Assembly (NCBI GenBank): GCA_016234535.1
Contig: JACRBH010000097.1
Coordinates: 1 to 59,777 of the forward strand
DNA: 59,777 nucleotides
Direction: 5' to 3'
Source of the DNA: Chloroflexota bacterium
GTDB lineage: Bacteria; Chloroflexota; Anaerolineae; Anaerolineales; Villigracilaceae
In this document: positions 15,787-23,284 of the stretch, piece after piece
Numbering within the stretch: position 1 is the stretch's first letter
Layout of the letters: every line of letters begins with the position of its first letter
Notes under the pieces: generated by a model
Seen by the model: the letters and a program-made list of their open reading frames with translations, nothing else
What the model was told of the DNA's origin: nothing
Database searches by the model: none
Position numbers and translations under genes: made by a program

Positions 15787-17610
15787 TTATTGGGATGAAC
15801 CTGTTTGTTCGGCGGCTTTGGCGCGCAGGTAGGTTTTGACGGGGTCAAGGTCTGGCTTACCGCCTGCGACGCCGCTAAGGCCTTGTCTACAGGCTTTTGC
15901 AAGCTTGGGATTGAAGGGATTGCCCGAGAAATTAAACCATTTCAAAGACTTTAGTTTTCCCAATGATGGCGGTAGGTCCGTCAGCAAATTGTCGTCAATG
16001 TCTAATTTTTCAAGGTTTTCCAGTTCTCCCAACCAATCAGGAAGCGAAGTCAGTTTTAGATCACAAATCCACAAGCTTGTTAACTGCTTGAAATATCGAA
16101 TATATTCCGGCAGGAGGGCAAATACATTTTCGTTGCGATAGCCAAAGTACTCATCGGGTGTATTTCCAAGAAAAAGTTCTTTTAGATTCAAAAGAGTCTT
16201 GAGCGTATCTGGCAACTCTGTTAATTTGTTGTTGCCAAGCATCAATTTTTCCAACTGCGTGAGTTGTCCCAGTGCTTCTGGCAATGCCTTCAGGTGGTTG
16301 TTGGAGATATCCAGTGACTGCAATTGAGTGAATTGTCCCAGCCACTCTGGCAGCATCTTATTAAGATCGTTGTAGAAAATATTCAGCGTCTGCAATTGCG
16401 TGAGATGCCTCATCGATTCAGGCAGCGACCTCAGGCGATTATCGGACATATCCAGCGATTGCAATTGCGTGAGTCCTCCCAGCGATTTTGGCAGCTTCGT
16501 CAGCAAGTTCCCTGAAAACTTAAGCGACTGCAATTGCGTCAGTTGTCCGATCCACTCTGGCAGAACCGTGAGTTGGTTGAGGGAGAAATCCAAAGATTTC
16601 AACTGAGAGAGTTGACTCAGGCACTCTGGCAGCGGCGTCAGGTGGTTGACGGAGATATCCAACAACTGCAACTGGGTGAGTTGCCCCAGCGCGTCCGGCA
16701 GCGTTGTTAGGTGGTTGTGGCGGAGATTCAACGACTGCAATTGTGTGAGTTGTCCGATCCATTCCGGCAGCGCCTTTAATTCGTTCGCGGAGATACGCAG
16801 CGACTGCAACTGTGTAAGTTGCCCAAGTGATTCTGGCAACGCCTTCAGATTGTTGAAGTATAAATCCAGCGACTGCAACTGCGCGAGTTGTCCCAGCCAT
16901 TCAGGCAGGGGTGTCAGGCGGTTGTCGCAGAGATCCAGCAGTTTCAACTGCGTGAGCCCTCCCATCGATTCTGGCAGTGTCTTCAACCAGTTGTGGGAAA
17001 GGTCCAGCGACTGCAACTGTGTGAGTTGCCCCAGCGATTCTGGCAGCGCCGTCAGTCGGTTTTGGGAAAGATCCAGCAACTGTAACTTCGTGAGTTGCCC
17101 GATTGATTCTGGCAGCGCCGTTATTTCGTTGGCAGAGATGTCCAGTGACCGCAATTCCGTGAGTTCTCCCAGCCACTCTGGCAGCGTCGCCAGGGGTTTC
17201 CCGTTGAGGAGGATGTTCCAATTAAATTGGAGTTTCAGCGACTGTAGCTGCGTGAGTTGTCTCAGCGCTTCTGGCAGTACCGTCAGATGGTTCCTGGAGA
17301 GGTCCAGCGACTGCAACTGTGTGAGTCGTCCCAGCGATTTTGGCAGCCTCGTCAGTGAATTCCTGGAAAGATTCAGCGACCGCAACTGCGTGAGTTCTCC
17401 CAGCCATTCTGGCAGTGCCTCCATGAAATTGAGATCGAGATTCAACGACTGCAATTGTGTGAGCCGTTTCAGCGACGCTGGCAGTTCGGTGAGTGTATTT
17501 GGGTTTTTGTATTCCCAATGCGGATTACTTAAGTCAAGTTCTGTTGCGCCCGAGCGCCGCGCTGCTTCGATTTTCTTTTCTGCATTGAGATAGGCTTGGT
17601 CACGAGCCAT
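15787..17610 (-). CDS. Leucine-rich repeat protein with about 22 repeats
   Basis: 607 residues from the ATG at 17610 (AAAGGTGGCAAAC upstream, and N-terminus MARDQAYLNAEKKIEAARRSG). An upstream GTG extension to 17754 would translate a repeat phrase and is rejected. About 22 units of 23 residues have consensus LTQLQSLDLSxNxLxxLPExLGQ, one longer unit near the start and one near the end; the C-terminal cap ends DPVKTYLRAKAAEQ. There is no signal peptide, kinase or Roc GTPase domain. Such cytoplasmic LRR proteins mediate protein binding; the partner is unknown. The 69-nt DNA repeats make expansion and contraction likely. A damaged second start copy lies upstream (17705-17764). Confidence 0.92.
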   Translation of the reverse strand: MARDQAYLNAEKKIEAARRSGATELDLSNPHWEYKNPNTLTELPASLKRLTQLQSLNLDLNFMEALPEWLGELTQLRSLNLSRNSLTRLPKSLGRLTQLQSLDLSRNHLTVLPEALRQLTQLQSLKLQFNWNILLNGKPLATLPEWLGELTELRSLDISANEITALPESIGQLTKLQLLDLSQNRLTALPESLGQLTQLQSLDLSHNWLKTLPESMGGLTQLKLLDLCDNRLTPLPEWLGQLAQLQSLDLYFNNLKALPESLGQLTQLQSLRISANELKALPEWIGQLTQLQSLNLRHNHLTTLPDALGQLTQLQLLDISVNHLTPLPECLSQLSQLKSLDFSLNQLTVLPEWIGQLTQLQSLKFSGNLLTKLPKSLGGLTQLQSLDMSDNRLRSLPESMRHLTQLQTLNIFYNDLNKMLPEWLGQFTQLQSLDISNNHLKALPEALGQLTQLEKLMLGNNKLTELPDTLKTLLNLKELFLGNTPDEYFGYRNENVFALLPEYIRYFKQLTSLWICDLKLTSLPDWLGELENLEKLDIDDNLLTDLPPSLGKLKSLKWFNFSGNPFNPKLAKACRQGLSGVAGGKPDLDPVKTYLRAKAAEQTGSSQ

Positions 17611-17670
17611 GTTTGCCACCTTTGTTTTCAACGGATTGCTTCGCAAAGCGGATAAACGGATGTCGGATGG

Positions 17671-17705
17671 GCATTCGTGAATTCGTGGTCGTAGTTCGTG
17701 GATGG
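17671..17705. repeat. Phrase repeat (CACGAA words) upstream of the LRR gene
   Basis: On the minus strand CACGAACTACGACCACGAATT then CACGAATG: a CACGAA-type word three times, lying between the broken LRR start and the intact one. Confidence 0.6.
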
Positions 17706-17764
17706 TTGTTTGCGGATTCGATTTTCTTTTCAGCTTCGAAACAGGCTTGGTCACGTGGCGTCAT
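17705..17764 (-). pseudogene. Broken 5' end of a paralogous LRR gene
   Basis: After a strong ribosome site (GGAAGGAGGGGGCC) the ATG at 17764 opens MTPRDQACFEAEKKIESA, clearly paralogous to the intact LRR start MARDQAYLNAEKKIEAA. It then runs into a CACGAA phrase repeat in a different frame from the LRR gene. This suggests that a tandem LRR paralogue was deleted, or that the original start was duplicated and the phrase inserted. The strong ribosome site belongs to the broken copy. Confidence 0.6.
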
Positions 17765-17895
17765 GGCCCCCTCCTTCCAACTTCCCCCCTCGAAGCGTAG
17801 GAGATGGGCTGGTAATGGTCAATGCAGGTTGCGTTGCTTGGGTTTTGTTTTTTTGCTTGCGATGGATTAGTCATTTGGCATGTATTTGCCTTTTC

Positions 17896-17936
17896 CCCCC
17901 CTTTTGAGGGAGATGTCCCGATAGGGACAGAGGGGG
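17896..17936. repeat. Palindromic repeat CCCCC ... TGTCCCGATAGGGACA ... GGGGG
   Basis: Inner TGTCCC / GGGACA hairpin (17914-17929) inside an outer C-run / G-run pairing. It lies between the LRR upstream region and the 3' end of the next gene and may serve as its terminator on the minus strand. Confidence 0.55.
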
Positions 17937-17945
17937 TGGTTTTGA

Positions 17946-18410
17946 TCATTTCCCTTTTTCAATTATCCCGCGAATTTCCTCGGCATGTTCTTCCTCGTGC
18001 TCGTAAAAAATTCTCAGCATATCTGCTACATTTCCGCTGCCGCCCCACGGGAAGGGAAAGACCTCTTTCATTTTTTCATCGGGCACTTCAAGAATCAGTT
18101 TTTTTACCACCTCACGGGATGCTTCCCATTCGCGCAGGCTGTGTTCATAGGGCAGCGCCTCGCGCGTGGAGACGGTCTCAGCGTTGTAGGCGTCAATGCC
18201 ATGCACCGAGGGCATATCTTCAACAACGCCGCTGATGTGGGCATTCAAAACGGATATCATGGCATCGTCCCATCCTGAAATGTGATCGAGCACCTCCTTC
18301 ATCGTCCAGCGCGGATAAATGGTTTGATGCGAGTCCGCTTTGGCAACGACTGCGCGCATCCGCTCGCGGGATTTTTCGAATTCAGAAATGATGTGTTCAC
18401 GTTCGTTCAT
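17946..18410 (-). CDS. DinB-fold/maleylpyruvate-isomerase-like protein
   Basis: 154 residues from the ATG at 18410, which follows GGAGACCGAT. Four-helix DinB_2 pattern: REHIISEFEKSRERMRAVVAK, YPRWTMKEVLDHISGWDDAM with the first metal His, and MLRIFYEHEEEHAEEIRG with the C-terminal His pair. The metal-dependent thiol-transferase fold is clear; the substrate is unknown. It is the last gene of the long minus-strand run starting at thiolase, 127 nt after hbd. Confidence 0.8.
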   Translation of the reverse strand: MNEREHIISEFEKSRERMRAVVAKADSHQTIYPRWTMKEVLDHISGWDDAMISVLNAHISGVVEDMPSVHGIDAYNAETVSTREALPYEHSLREWEASREVVKKLILEVPDEKMKEVFPFPWGGSGNVADMLRIFYEHEEEHAEEIRGIIEKGK

Positions 18411-18537
18411 ATCGGTCTCCATTGATTGATCTACAGATCATTCTTCTTTCGCAGGAAGCGCGCCCAGAGTGGATAGCGGTTTTCCATTTTCATTGAATCC
18501 TTCCAATCGCCAAAAGCCAATTGCTAAACACTGCTCG

Positions 18538-19383
18538 CTAATACGTATAAAACCCGCGCCCTGTCTTCCTTCCCAAATAACCCGCATCCACCATCTTCCT
18601 CAGCAAATACGCGGGACGATATTTATCCTCGCCCAAGTCTCTTTGCAAGACTTCCATCACGAACAACACCACGTCCAAGCCGATCAAGTCCGCGAGGGTC
18701 AGGGGTCCCATGGGATGGTTCATGCCCAGCTTCATCACCTGGTCAATCGCTTCTGGTGTGCCGACATTTTCCTGCAAGGCAAAGACCGCTTCATTGATCA
18801 TCGGACAGAGGATTCTGTTTGAGATAAACCCGGGCGAATCATTGGCTTCAACGGGTTCCTTGCCCATCCATTTGCAGACTTCGAGGGTATTGGTCATGGT
18901 ATCGTCGGAGGTCGCCAGTCCGCGGATGACTTCTACCAGTTTCATCAGCGGCACGGGATTCATAAAATGCATGCCGATCACTTTTTCGGGACGTTTGGTC
19001 ACTGCTGCGATCTTGGTGATCGAAATGGAGGAAGTGTTGGTGGCGAGGATTGCGTTCAAGTTTGCGTGCGCGTCCATATCGCGGAAGATCTTGAATTTCA
19101 ATTCGGGGTTTTCGGTCGCGGCTTCGATGACCAGATCTGCTTCGGAGATGTGAGCCATGTCCGGGGCGAAATGAATTTTTTCGATGGATTCCTTTTGCTC
19201 TTCCGTGATCACGCCTTTTTCGAGTAGTTTGGCTGAGGATTTCTGAATGGCGGCTTTTGCCTTTTCGAGCGCGGCGGGTATCACATCCATGCATGTGACG
19301 GTGTAGCCTGATGTCGCTGCAACCTGCGCGATGCCGTTGCCCATTGTCCCTGCGCCGATAACGAAAATTTGTCGAATAGTCAT
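18538..19383 (-). CDS. hbd: 3-hydroxybutyryl-CoA dehydrogenase
   Basis: 281 residues from the ATG at 19383 after AGGAGACCAT. It interconverts acetoacetyl-CoA and 3-hydroxybutyryl-CoA with NAD(P)H. The N-terminal Rossmann motif is [12 protein letters not shown] (8-19), catalytic His129 lies in GMHFMNPVP and Glu141 in KLVEVIRG, with the His-Glu spacing of 12 found in the family. The C-terminal dimerisation domain carries [11 protein letters not shown] and [13 protein letters not shown]. Thiolase lies on the same strand about 4 kb upstream, so the two supply consecutive steps of acetyl-CoA condensation and reduction. The leader is a clean 8-nt periodic phrase merging with the ribosome site. Confidence 0.95.
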   Translation of the reverse strand: MTIRQIFVIGAGTMGNGIAQVAATSGYTVTCMDVIPAALEKAKAAIQKSSAKLLEKGVITEEQKESIEKIHFAPDMAHISEADLVIEAATENPELKFKIFRDMDAHANLNAILATNTSSISITKIAAVTKRPEKVIGMHFMNPVPLMKLVEVIRGLATSDDTMTNTLEVCKWMGKEPVEANDSPGFISNRILCPMINEAVFALQENVGTPEAIDQVMKLGMNHPMGPLTLADLIGLDVVLFVMEVLQRDLGEDKYRPAYLLRKMVDAGYLGRKTGRGFYTY

Positions 19384-19390
19384 ATGGTCT

Positions 19391-19424
19391 CCTAGTCTTG
19401 TAGTCAATTAGTCGGATAGTTAGG
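19391..19424. repeat. 8-nt periodic phrase (GACTANNN) in the hbd leader
   Basis: Minus strand: three in-phase GACTANNN units, the last being GACTAGGA, whose AGGA is the start of the hbd Shine-Dalgarno. An inverted copy of the same word family lies on the other side of the four-helix-bundle gene (19806-19850). Confidence 0.75.
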
Positions 19425-19794
19425 TGGTTTGCTTGGATTTGCGTAAGTAGGCGACGAAGGCGTTGATGGATTTTTTTGTTGTGGTTGCCATTTCGTACAC
19501 TTTTTGAAAATCTTCTGCGCTTACATATTTTCTGTCAAGAGCAAGATAGATTTCAGATTGTACTTCGCTGGCAGAACGTCGTGCATATTTTAAGAAGCGT
19601 ATAAATTCAACGTCAGAGCCATCGTCGAATCCCTCAGCGATGTTATGCATGATCGAACCAGAAGCGCCCTGAATTTGGTCGCGCAGGCGAAAATCTTTTG
19701 CAAACTTTCCCTGCTCTGTCAGATCGTAAACTAAATTTGAAAGTTCGCGCGCCTGTTGCCATGCACGAATATCTTCAAATCGCTCTATCTTCAT
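19420..19794 (-). CDS. Four-helix bundle protein (23S rRNA IVS-type, Avd-like)
   Basis: 124 residues, start after GAGGAGGAAAA. Typical family opening RFEDIRAWQQARELSNLVYDLT, then DFRLRDQIQGASGSIMHNIAEGF and FIRFLKYARRSASEVQSEIYLAL. These proteins are encoded in 23S rRNA intervening sequences or scattered singly in genomes, and are homologous to the Avd accessory protein of diversity-generating retroelements; their function outside those is unknown. No reverse transcriptase is present here. GACTA-type phrases in inverted orientation flank it on both sides, as if it were a small cassette inserted in the run. Confidence 0.9.
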   Translation of the reverse strand: MKIERFEDIRAWQQARELSNLVYDLTEQGKFAKDFRLRDQIQGASGSIMHNIAEGFDDGSDVEFIRFLKYARRSASEVQSEIYLALDRKYVSAEDFQKVYEMATTTKKSINAFVAYLRKSKQTT

Positions 19795-19805
19795 TTTTCC
19801 TCCTC

Positions 19806-19850
19806 AACAATTCGACTAAGCGACCACTTGGCCACGCGACTATCCGACTG
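19806..19850. repeat. GACTA/AGTCG phrase upstream of the four-helix-bundle gene
   Basis: Plus strand words CGACTAAGC, CGACCACTT, GGCCACG, CGACTATCCGACTG. Orientation is opposite to the phrase at 19391-19424. On the minus strand it runs into GAGGAGG, the ribosome site of the four-helix-bundle gene. Confidence 0.7.
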
Positions 19851-20328
19851 ATTTTTTCCACAACGCTACATTATTCTGTATCTGCTCGATATGCCCGGGG
19901 ATGTGCCTTGAGTAAATGTCTATCCACCTGTCGAAAGTATACGGCCCATTCATTTCAGGATGGATGATGGCATGTGTGAAAACTTCCTCGGGCTGACGCT
20001 TGATCAATTCGTAGGTTGTCTTTCTTGCCAGCCGCGTTACTTCCAGCGCGTCTTCCAAATTGTGCTCATGATAATTCAACTCATCCGCCCATTTTGCCTG
20101 ATCGTAGCCCATCAGGATTCCGCCCGGCTCGACGATCAATTTACGGGCGCGTAATGCCGCATTGGATTCGGAGTCCGCGATGTGGATGATGATTTCGTAG
20201 ACGCTCCAGTCACTTGGTCCGGGCTTGAACTTCATCGCTTCATCCGGGACCTCGGCCAGCGCGGCTTTCAACAGGCTGAATCCACGCCGGTAGAGTTCGA
20301 GCTTTTCGCTGCGTTCATTTTTATCCAT
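19840..20328 (-). CDS. DinB-fold protein
   Basis: 162 residues, start preceded by AAGGAGAAATTTT. DinB superfamily pattern with FKPGPSDWSVYEIIIHIADSE carrying the first His, and a C-terminal DIYSRHIPGHIEQIQN carrying the other two. The fold is confident, the activity unknown. The 8-nt periodic leader (20340-20374) merges with the Shine-Dalgarno. The 3' end of the gene overlaps the phrase that follows it. Confidence 0.85.
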   Translation of the reverse strand: MDKNERSEKLELYRRGFSLLKAALAEVPDEAMKFKPGPSDWSVYEIIIHIADSESNAALRARKLIVEPGGILMGYDQAKWADELNYHEHNLEDALEVTRLARKTTYELIKRQPEEVFTHAIIHPEMNGPYTFDRWIDIYSRHIPGHIEQIQNNVALWKKSVG

Positions 20329-20339
20329 AAAATTTCTCC

Positions 20340-20374
20340 TTGTCTACCTGTTTACTTGTCTACTTGTTTACTTA
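20340..20374. repeat. 8-nt periodic phrase (AAGTARAC) in the DinB leader
   Basis: Minus strand: four consecutive 8-nt units of form ARGTARAC, followed in phase by AAGGAGAA, the ribosome site, and then ATTTTATG. The phrase also encodes the last residues (SKQVDK) of the upstream membrane protein. Confidence 0.8.
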
Positions 20375-20648
20375 ACCTTTCATCCCGTTCGCGGATCGCG
20401 CCCAGCAGGCGCGCCTGTTCCGCTTTCAATTCTAGATTCTCCTGTTCGGCGCGTGCCAAACGGACGGCGCCAGTCTGACCGAGCGCGCGGCCCCCGGCCA
20501 AATCCACCAGCAGCGCGAGCAGATAGCCGATGATGCCGAGCAGAACCACCCACCATTGCTGGATGATGAAAGCGGTAATCACGCTCATCAGGAACACAAT
20601 CCAGCCGTAGCCGTCGAGCAGAAACCAAAATGGACGAGTCTTTTGCAT
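20352..20648 (-). CDS. Small membrane protein with coiled-coil tail
   Basis: 98 residues. Two hydrophobic segments (about 15-30 and 33-48) then a charged heptad-like region, VRLARAEQENLELKAEQARL. The start is 3 nt after the stop of the VWA gene with GGAG 9 nt upstream, so it is coupled to that gene. The family is not recognised; position suggests a membrane partner of the VWA protein. Confidence 0.65.
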   Translation of the reverse strand: MQKTRPFWFLLDGYGWIVFLMSVITAFIIQQWWVVLLGIIGYLLALLVDLAGGRALGQTGAVRLARAEQENLELKAEQARLLGAIRERDERLSKQVDK

Positions 20649-20651
20649 GGG

Positions 20652-22424
20652 CTATTGCTCCGCTGAAATGGCATTGTAGATCGACTCGATGGTGGACGGG
20701 TCGCCAGTGAAGGTCTTGCCGTTGGTGCGGTTCGCAACACGTAACATCAGATCGGCATCCGCATCCTCGCCAAATGCGATGGTGAAAACTTTGGTGCCTT
20801 CCACGCTCTCGCCGCTCGGAAGACAGTTGAACATTTGATTCTCTGTGTTATTGCTGGATGTATCCTGCCCGTCTGAAAGCAGGACGATGCCGTAGAGTCG
20901 TTTTTCATTGTTTGCAACATGCTCTGCCTGGAGCGTGTTGATTCTGTCCGTGGCCGCGCAGACTGCGTCATAGAGCGGCGTGCTGCCGTTGGCGTAAATG
21001 CCGTTGAGTTTGTTTGTCAACTCTTCGCTGATGTCACCGGCGCGGCCGCCGCCAAGTTCGTAGATATCCTTGTCGCCGCTGAAGACCATTAAGTAAATTT
21101 CATCGTTCGGGTCGAGCCGCCCGATAAAATTGATGGAGCTTGCAACGGCGCTCTTGATCTTTTCACCTTCCATGCTGCCGGAGATATCAAGCATCATGAC
21201 GATGGTGGATTTTTTCTTGGTCTCGTGAAATACATCTTTGACCGCCGATGAAACTTCAGCAGACGGACTGTCCAAGGCTGGCACTGTGTCAGTGGTGACT
21301 CGCGGATCGGTGCCGTCATCAATTGTCAGCGGGGCATGAAGCGGTATTGAAGTGTCGATCGGGCGCAGGTAGTAGGTGATCGCCATTTCCTGCTGTTTCC
21401 TGTCGAGCAGGTAATCCCTGAAAAGTTTTGCGGCTTCCTTTTGATCGTCGCTGACCCAGTCGCCATCGAGAACACAATATGGCTGCTCGCTCCAGAATGT
21501 GCCTTTGGCGGGGAAGATGAATACGAGCGGATAACGCATCGTCGAAGCAAATTCGGCATTGGTCTTGAGCGTTTCGGCTTCGCTGGTCGTGACGGCGTGC
21601 AGATATTCGGGTCCGCGCTGGGCGAGGATTTGCATCAGCGGGCGGCTTTGCAAACCATAGTGATACGTGTTCTGCTCAACGCCGCGGAACGCCTCAACAA
21701 CTGTATCTGAATAAACCTGGTCTGCGGTCAGACCGCTGGTTTCGCCGAGCGTGGAATAGGCAAGGGCGGTCATGCTGAGCAGGCCGACGTTGGAATAATC
21801 GGGATGCGTGTGGCCGAACTTGAACTGTCCCCATTCGGGGTGGCCGATACTTTCCCAGCCCTGCGGATTTGCGGAGAGTTGAACGATGTCATCCCAACTG
21901 ATGGGTTTATCCGGCCAACCGAGCGCCTCCGCCATCGGGCGCCACATCGCAAAACCGATTGGGGCGAGGACACTTTGCACGCATGGATCGGGGATGAGGA
22001 GTTTGCCGCTGCGGTCGCGCCAGACGCGGTTCGCTTCGTCCACCCATGACTGGTCGCCGGGGCTCCACACAACGGGCTGACTCGTCCCGTCGAGGATTGC
22101 CTTCTGAGACCCGCCCGAAGTGACGTGCTTGACAGTGACGAAGATAACGTCGCCCGAGGCTGCTTTATGTTCTTCTTGATTGAATTGCGCCACGACTGCA
22201 TTCATCCAATCTTCTTTTGTATTGGATGATGATATTTCGATGGCGATTGAATTCTTTGGAGGCGCGGGGGTTTCAGTTTCCCCGCTGCTGGTGGTGGTCA
22301 ATGGGTTTTGGCTGATGAGCTTGGGAATAAATATTGCTCCGACAACGATGCAGGCAAAGAGCAAAACAGAGAGCACAACAACAATCGCTCCCCATGAGAC
22401 TTTTGGTTTTTCAGAGTAAGACAT
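20652..22424 (-). CDS. Membrane-anchored solute-binding domain fused to a VWA domain
   Basis: 590 residues; GGAGGAAAGCC precedes the ATG. One N-terminal membrane segment (13-36), then a Ser/Thr/Pro linker, then a periplasmic-binding-protein-like domain (about 55-385; substrate-binding family 11 style: VTSGGSQKAILDGTSQPVVWSPGDQSW, PDKPISWDDIV), then a von Willebrand A domain (about 405-590) with the complete MIDAS start DISGSM at 413-418. The MIDAS binds Mg and mediates protein adhesion. The gene is in a tight run with a SUMF1-like gene upstream and a small membrane protein downstream, so an extracellular binding assembly is plausible; the ligand is unknown. Confidence 0.88.
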   Translation of the reverse strand: MSYSEKPKVSWGAIVVVLSVLLFACIVVGAIFIPKLISQNPLTTTSSGETETPAPPKNSIAIEISSSNTKEDWMNAVVAQFNQEEHKAASGDVIFVTVKHVTSGGSQKAILDGTSQPVVWSPGDQSWVDEANRVWRDRSGKLLIPDPCVQSVLAPIGFAMWRPMAEALGWPDKPISWDDIVQLSANPQGWESIGHPEWGQFKFGHTHPDYSNVGLLSMTALAYSTLGETSGLTADQVYSDTVVEAFRGVEQNTYHYGLQSRPLMQILAQRGPEYLHAVTTSEAETLKTNAEFASTMRYPLVFIFPAKGTFWSEQPYCVLDGDWVSDDQKEAAKLFRDYLLDRKQQEMAITYYLRPIDTSIPLHAPLTIDDGTDPRVTTDTVPALDSPSAEVSSAVKDVFHETKKKSTIVMMLDISGSMEGEKIKSAVASSINFIGRLDPNDEIYLMVFSGDKDIYELGGGRAGDISEELTNKLNGIYANGSTPLYDAVCAATDRINTLQAEHVANNEKRLYGIVLLSDGQDTSSNNTENQMFNCLPSGESVEGTKVFTIAFGEDADADLMLRVANRTNGKTFTGDPSTIESIYNAISAEQ

Positions 22425-22465
22425 GGCTTTCCTCCAGATCTAATTATTCATAATTTCTTTTGGAC

Positions 22466-22512
22466 TGCAAAATCTCCCGATTTTGCACCGAAGTCAGGAG
22501 ACTTCGGACTCC
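22466..22512. repeat. Double hairpin with TCCC and AGGA loops, copy 1
   Basis: TGCAAAATC-TCCC-GATTTTGCA (22466-22487) directly followed by CCGAAGTC-AGGA-GACTTCGG (22488-22507) and ACTCC. The loop pair TCCC / AGGA is conserved in the copy at 35212-35265 although the stems differ. Confidence 0.8.
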
Positions 22513-22520
22513 GTGGTAGG

Positions 22521-23282
22521 TTACACAACTCCAACAACAATACGAAAACCAAGGAACGGATAAAAGAATCCCGGCGGGTAGGCGCGGCGATAGGATGAGC
22601 GCGCGCCGAAGACTGTATCGTTGAACGAGCCTCCGCGCGCCACTCGCAGCGGACCGGGCGGCAGGACTTCCTTTGGTAATGGAGTATAGATGGACGATGT
22701 CCACTGTTGAATATTGCCGCCCATATCCATCACGCCGAAGGGACTGATGTCTCCCGCCAGACTCGCGGCTTCCACTGTGGAGAGAATTTCAGTTTCCACT
22801 GTATTGGTCAGTTGCGCATCGAATTCCTCGCCCCACGGGAAGGGACGTCCATCATCGCCGCGCGCGGCGTATTCCCATTCCTGCTCAGTGGGGAGGCGCA
22901 CTGCTTTATTTTTGACCGAACCCAGCCAGGCGCAATAGGCTTCCGCTTCGTAAGCGGTCACTCCGGTGACAGGATGCACCGATTTTTTTAATTGAGCTTC
23001 CCAGCCTTCGGGAACTTTACGGTCTTCGCGTCCCCATCCATCTGACTCGCCATTCAGCCATTTCCAGCCTTCGACGCTCCACCAGCGTTTTTCGTTGACC
23101 GCGCTGCTGTCAATGAATGCCGCGTATTGATTGACCGTGACCGGCACATGCGCGATCTGAAACTCCGATACCGATACCATGCGCCGTGGACTCTCACGCA
23201 GATGGAAGCGGCTTCCCATTTGGAATACTCCCGATGGGATGCGCTTGACCAATCCGATGGAGGCTTTGGTTGAGTAATCCAT
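22521..23282 (-). CDS. SUMF1/formylglycine-generating-enzyme-like protein, probably non-catalytic
   Basis: 253 residues from the ATG at 23282, 2 nt after the thiolase stop. Full FGE-sulfatase fold: PSGVFQMGSRFHLRESPRR, HPVTGVTAYEAEAYCAWLG, RLPTEQEWEYAARG, FPWGEEF, VMDMGGNIQQWTSS, LRVARGGSFNDTVFGARSSYRR, FLGFRIV. The C-terminal region lacks the paired cysteines used by true formylglycine-generating enzymes (GGSFNDTVFGARSSYRR has none), so it is more likely a ligand-binding or other SUMF1-type member. It lies in one run with the VWA protein. Confidence 0.85.
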   Translation of the reverse strand: MDYSTKASIGLVKRIPSGVFQMGSRFHLRESPRRMVSVSEFQIAHVPVTVNQYAAFIDSSAVNEKRWWSVEGWKWLNGESDGWGREDRKVPEGWEAQLKKSVHPVTGVTAYEAEAYCAWLGSVKNKAVRLPTEQEWEYAARGDDGRPFPWGEEFDAQLTNTVETEILSTVEAASLAGDISPFGVMDMGGNIQQWTSSIYTPLPKEVLPPGPLRVARGGSFNDTVFGARSSYRRAYPPGFFYPFLGFRIVVGVV

Positions 23283-23284
23283 TT

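Noticed and set aside
15990..17490. Possible CRISPR array from regular 69-nt repeats
   Set aside because: The repeats are the LRR coding units without variable spacers and in a continuous reading frame.
16646..17593. 315-residue open frame on the plus strand
   Set aside because: Exact antisense of the LRR repeats; periodic only because the LRR gene is.
19420..19794. Diversity-generating retroelement, because of the Avd-like protein
   Set aside because: No reverse transcriptase, template or variable repeat is present nearby.
22521..23282. Active formylglycine-generating enzyme
   Set aside because: The C-terminal cysteine pair is missing and no sulfatase gene is in the window.
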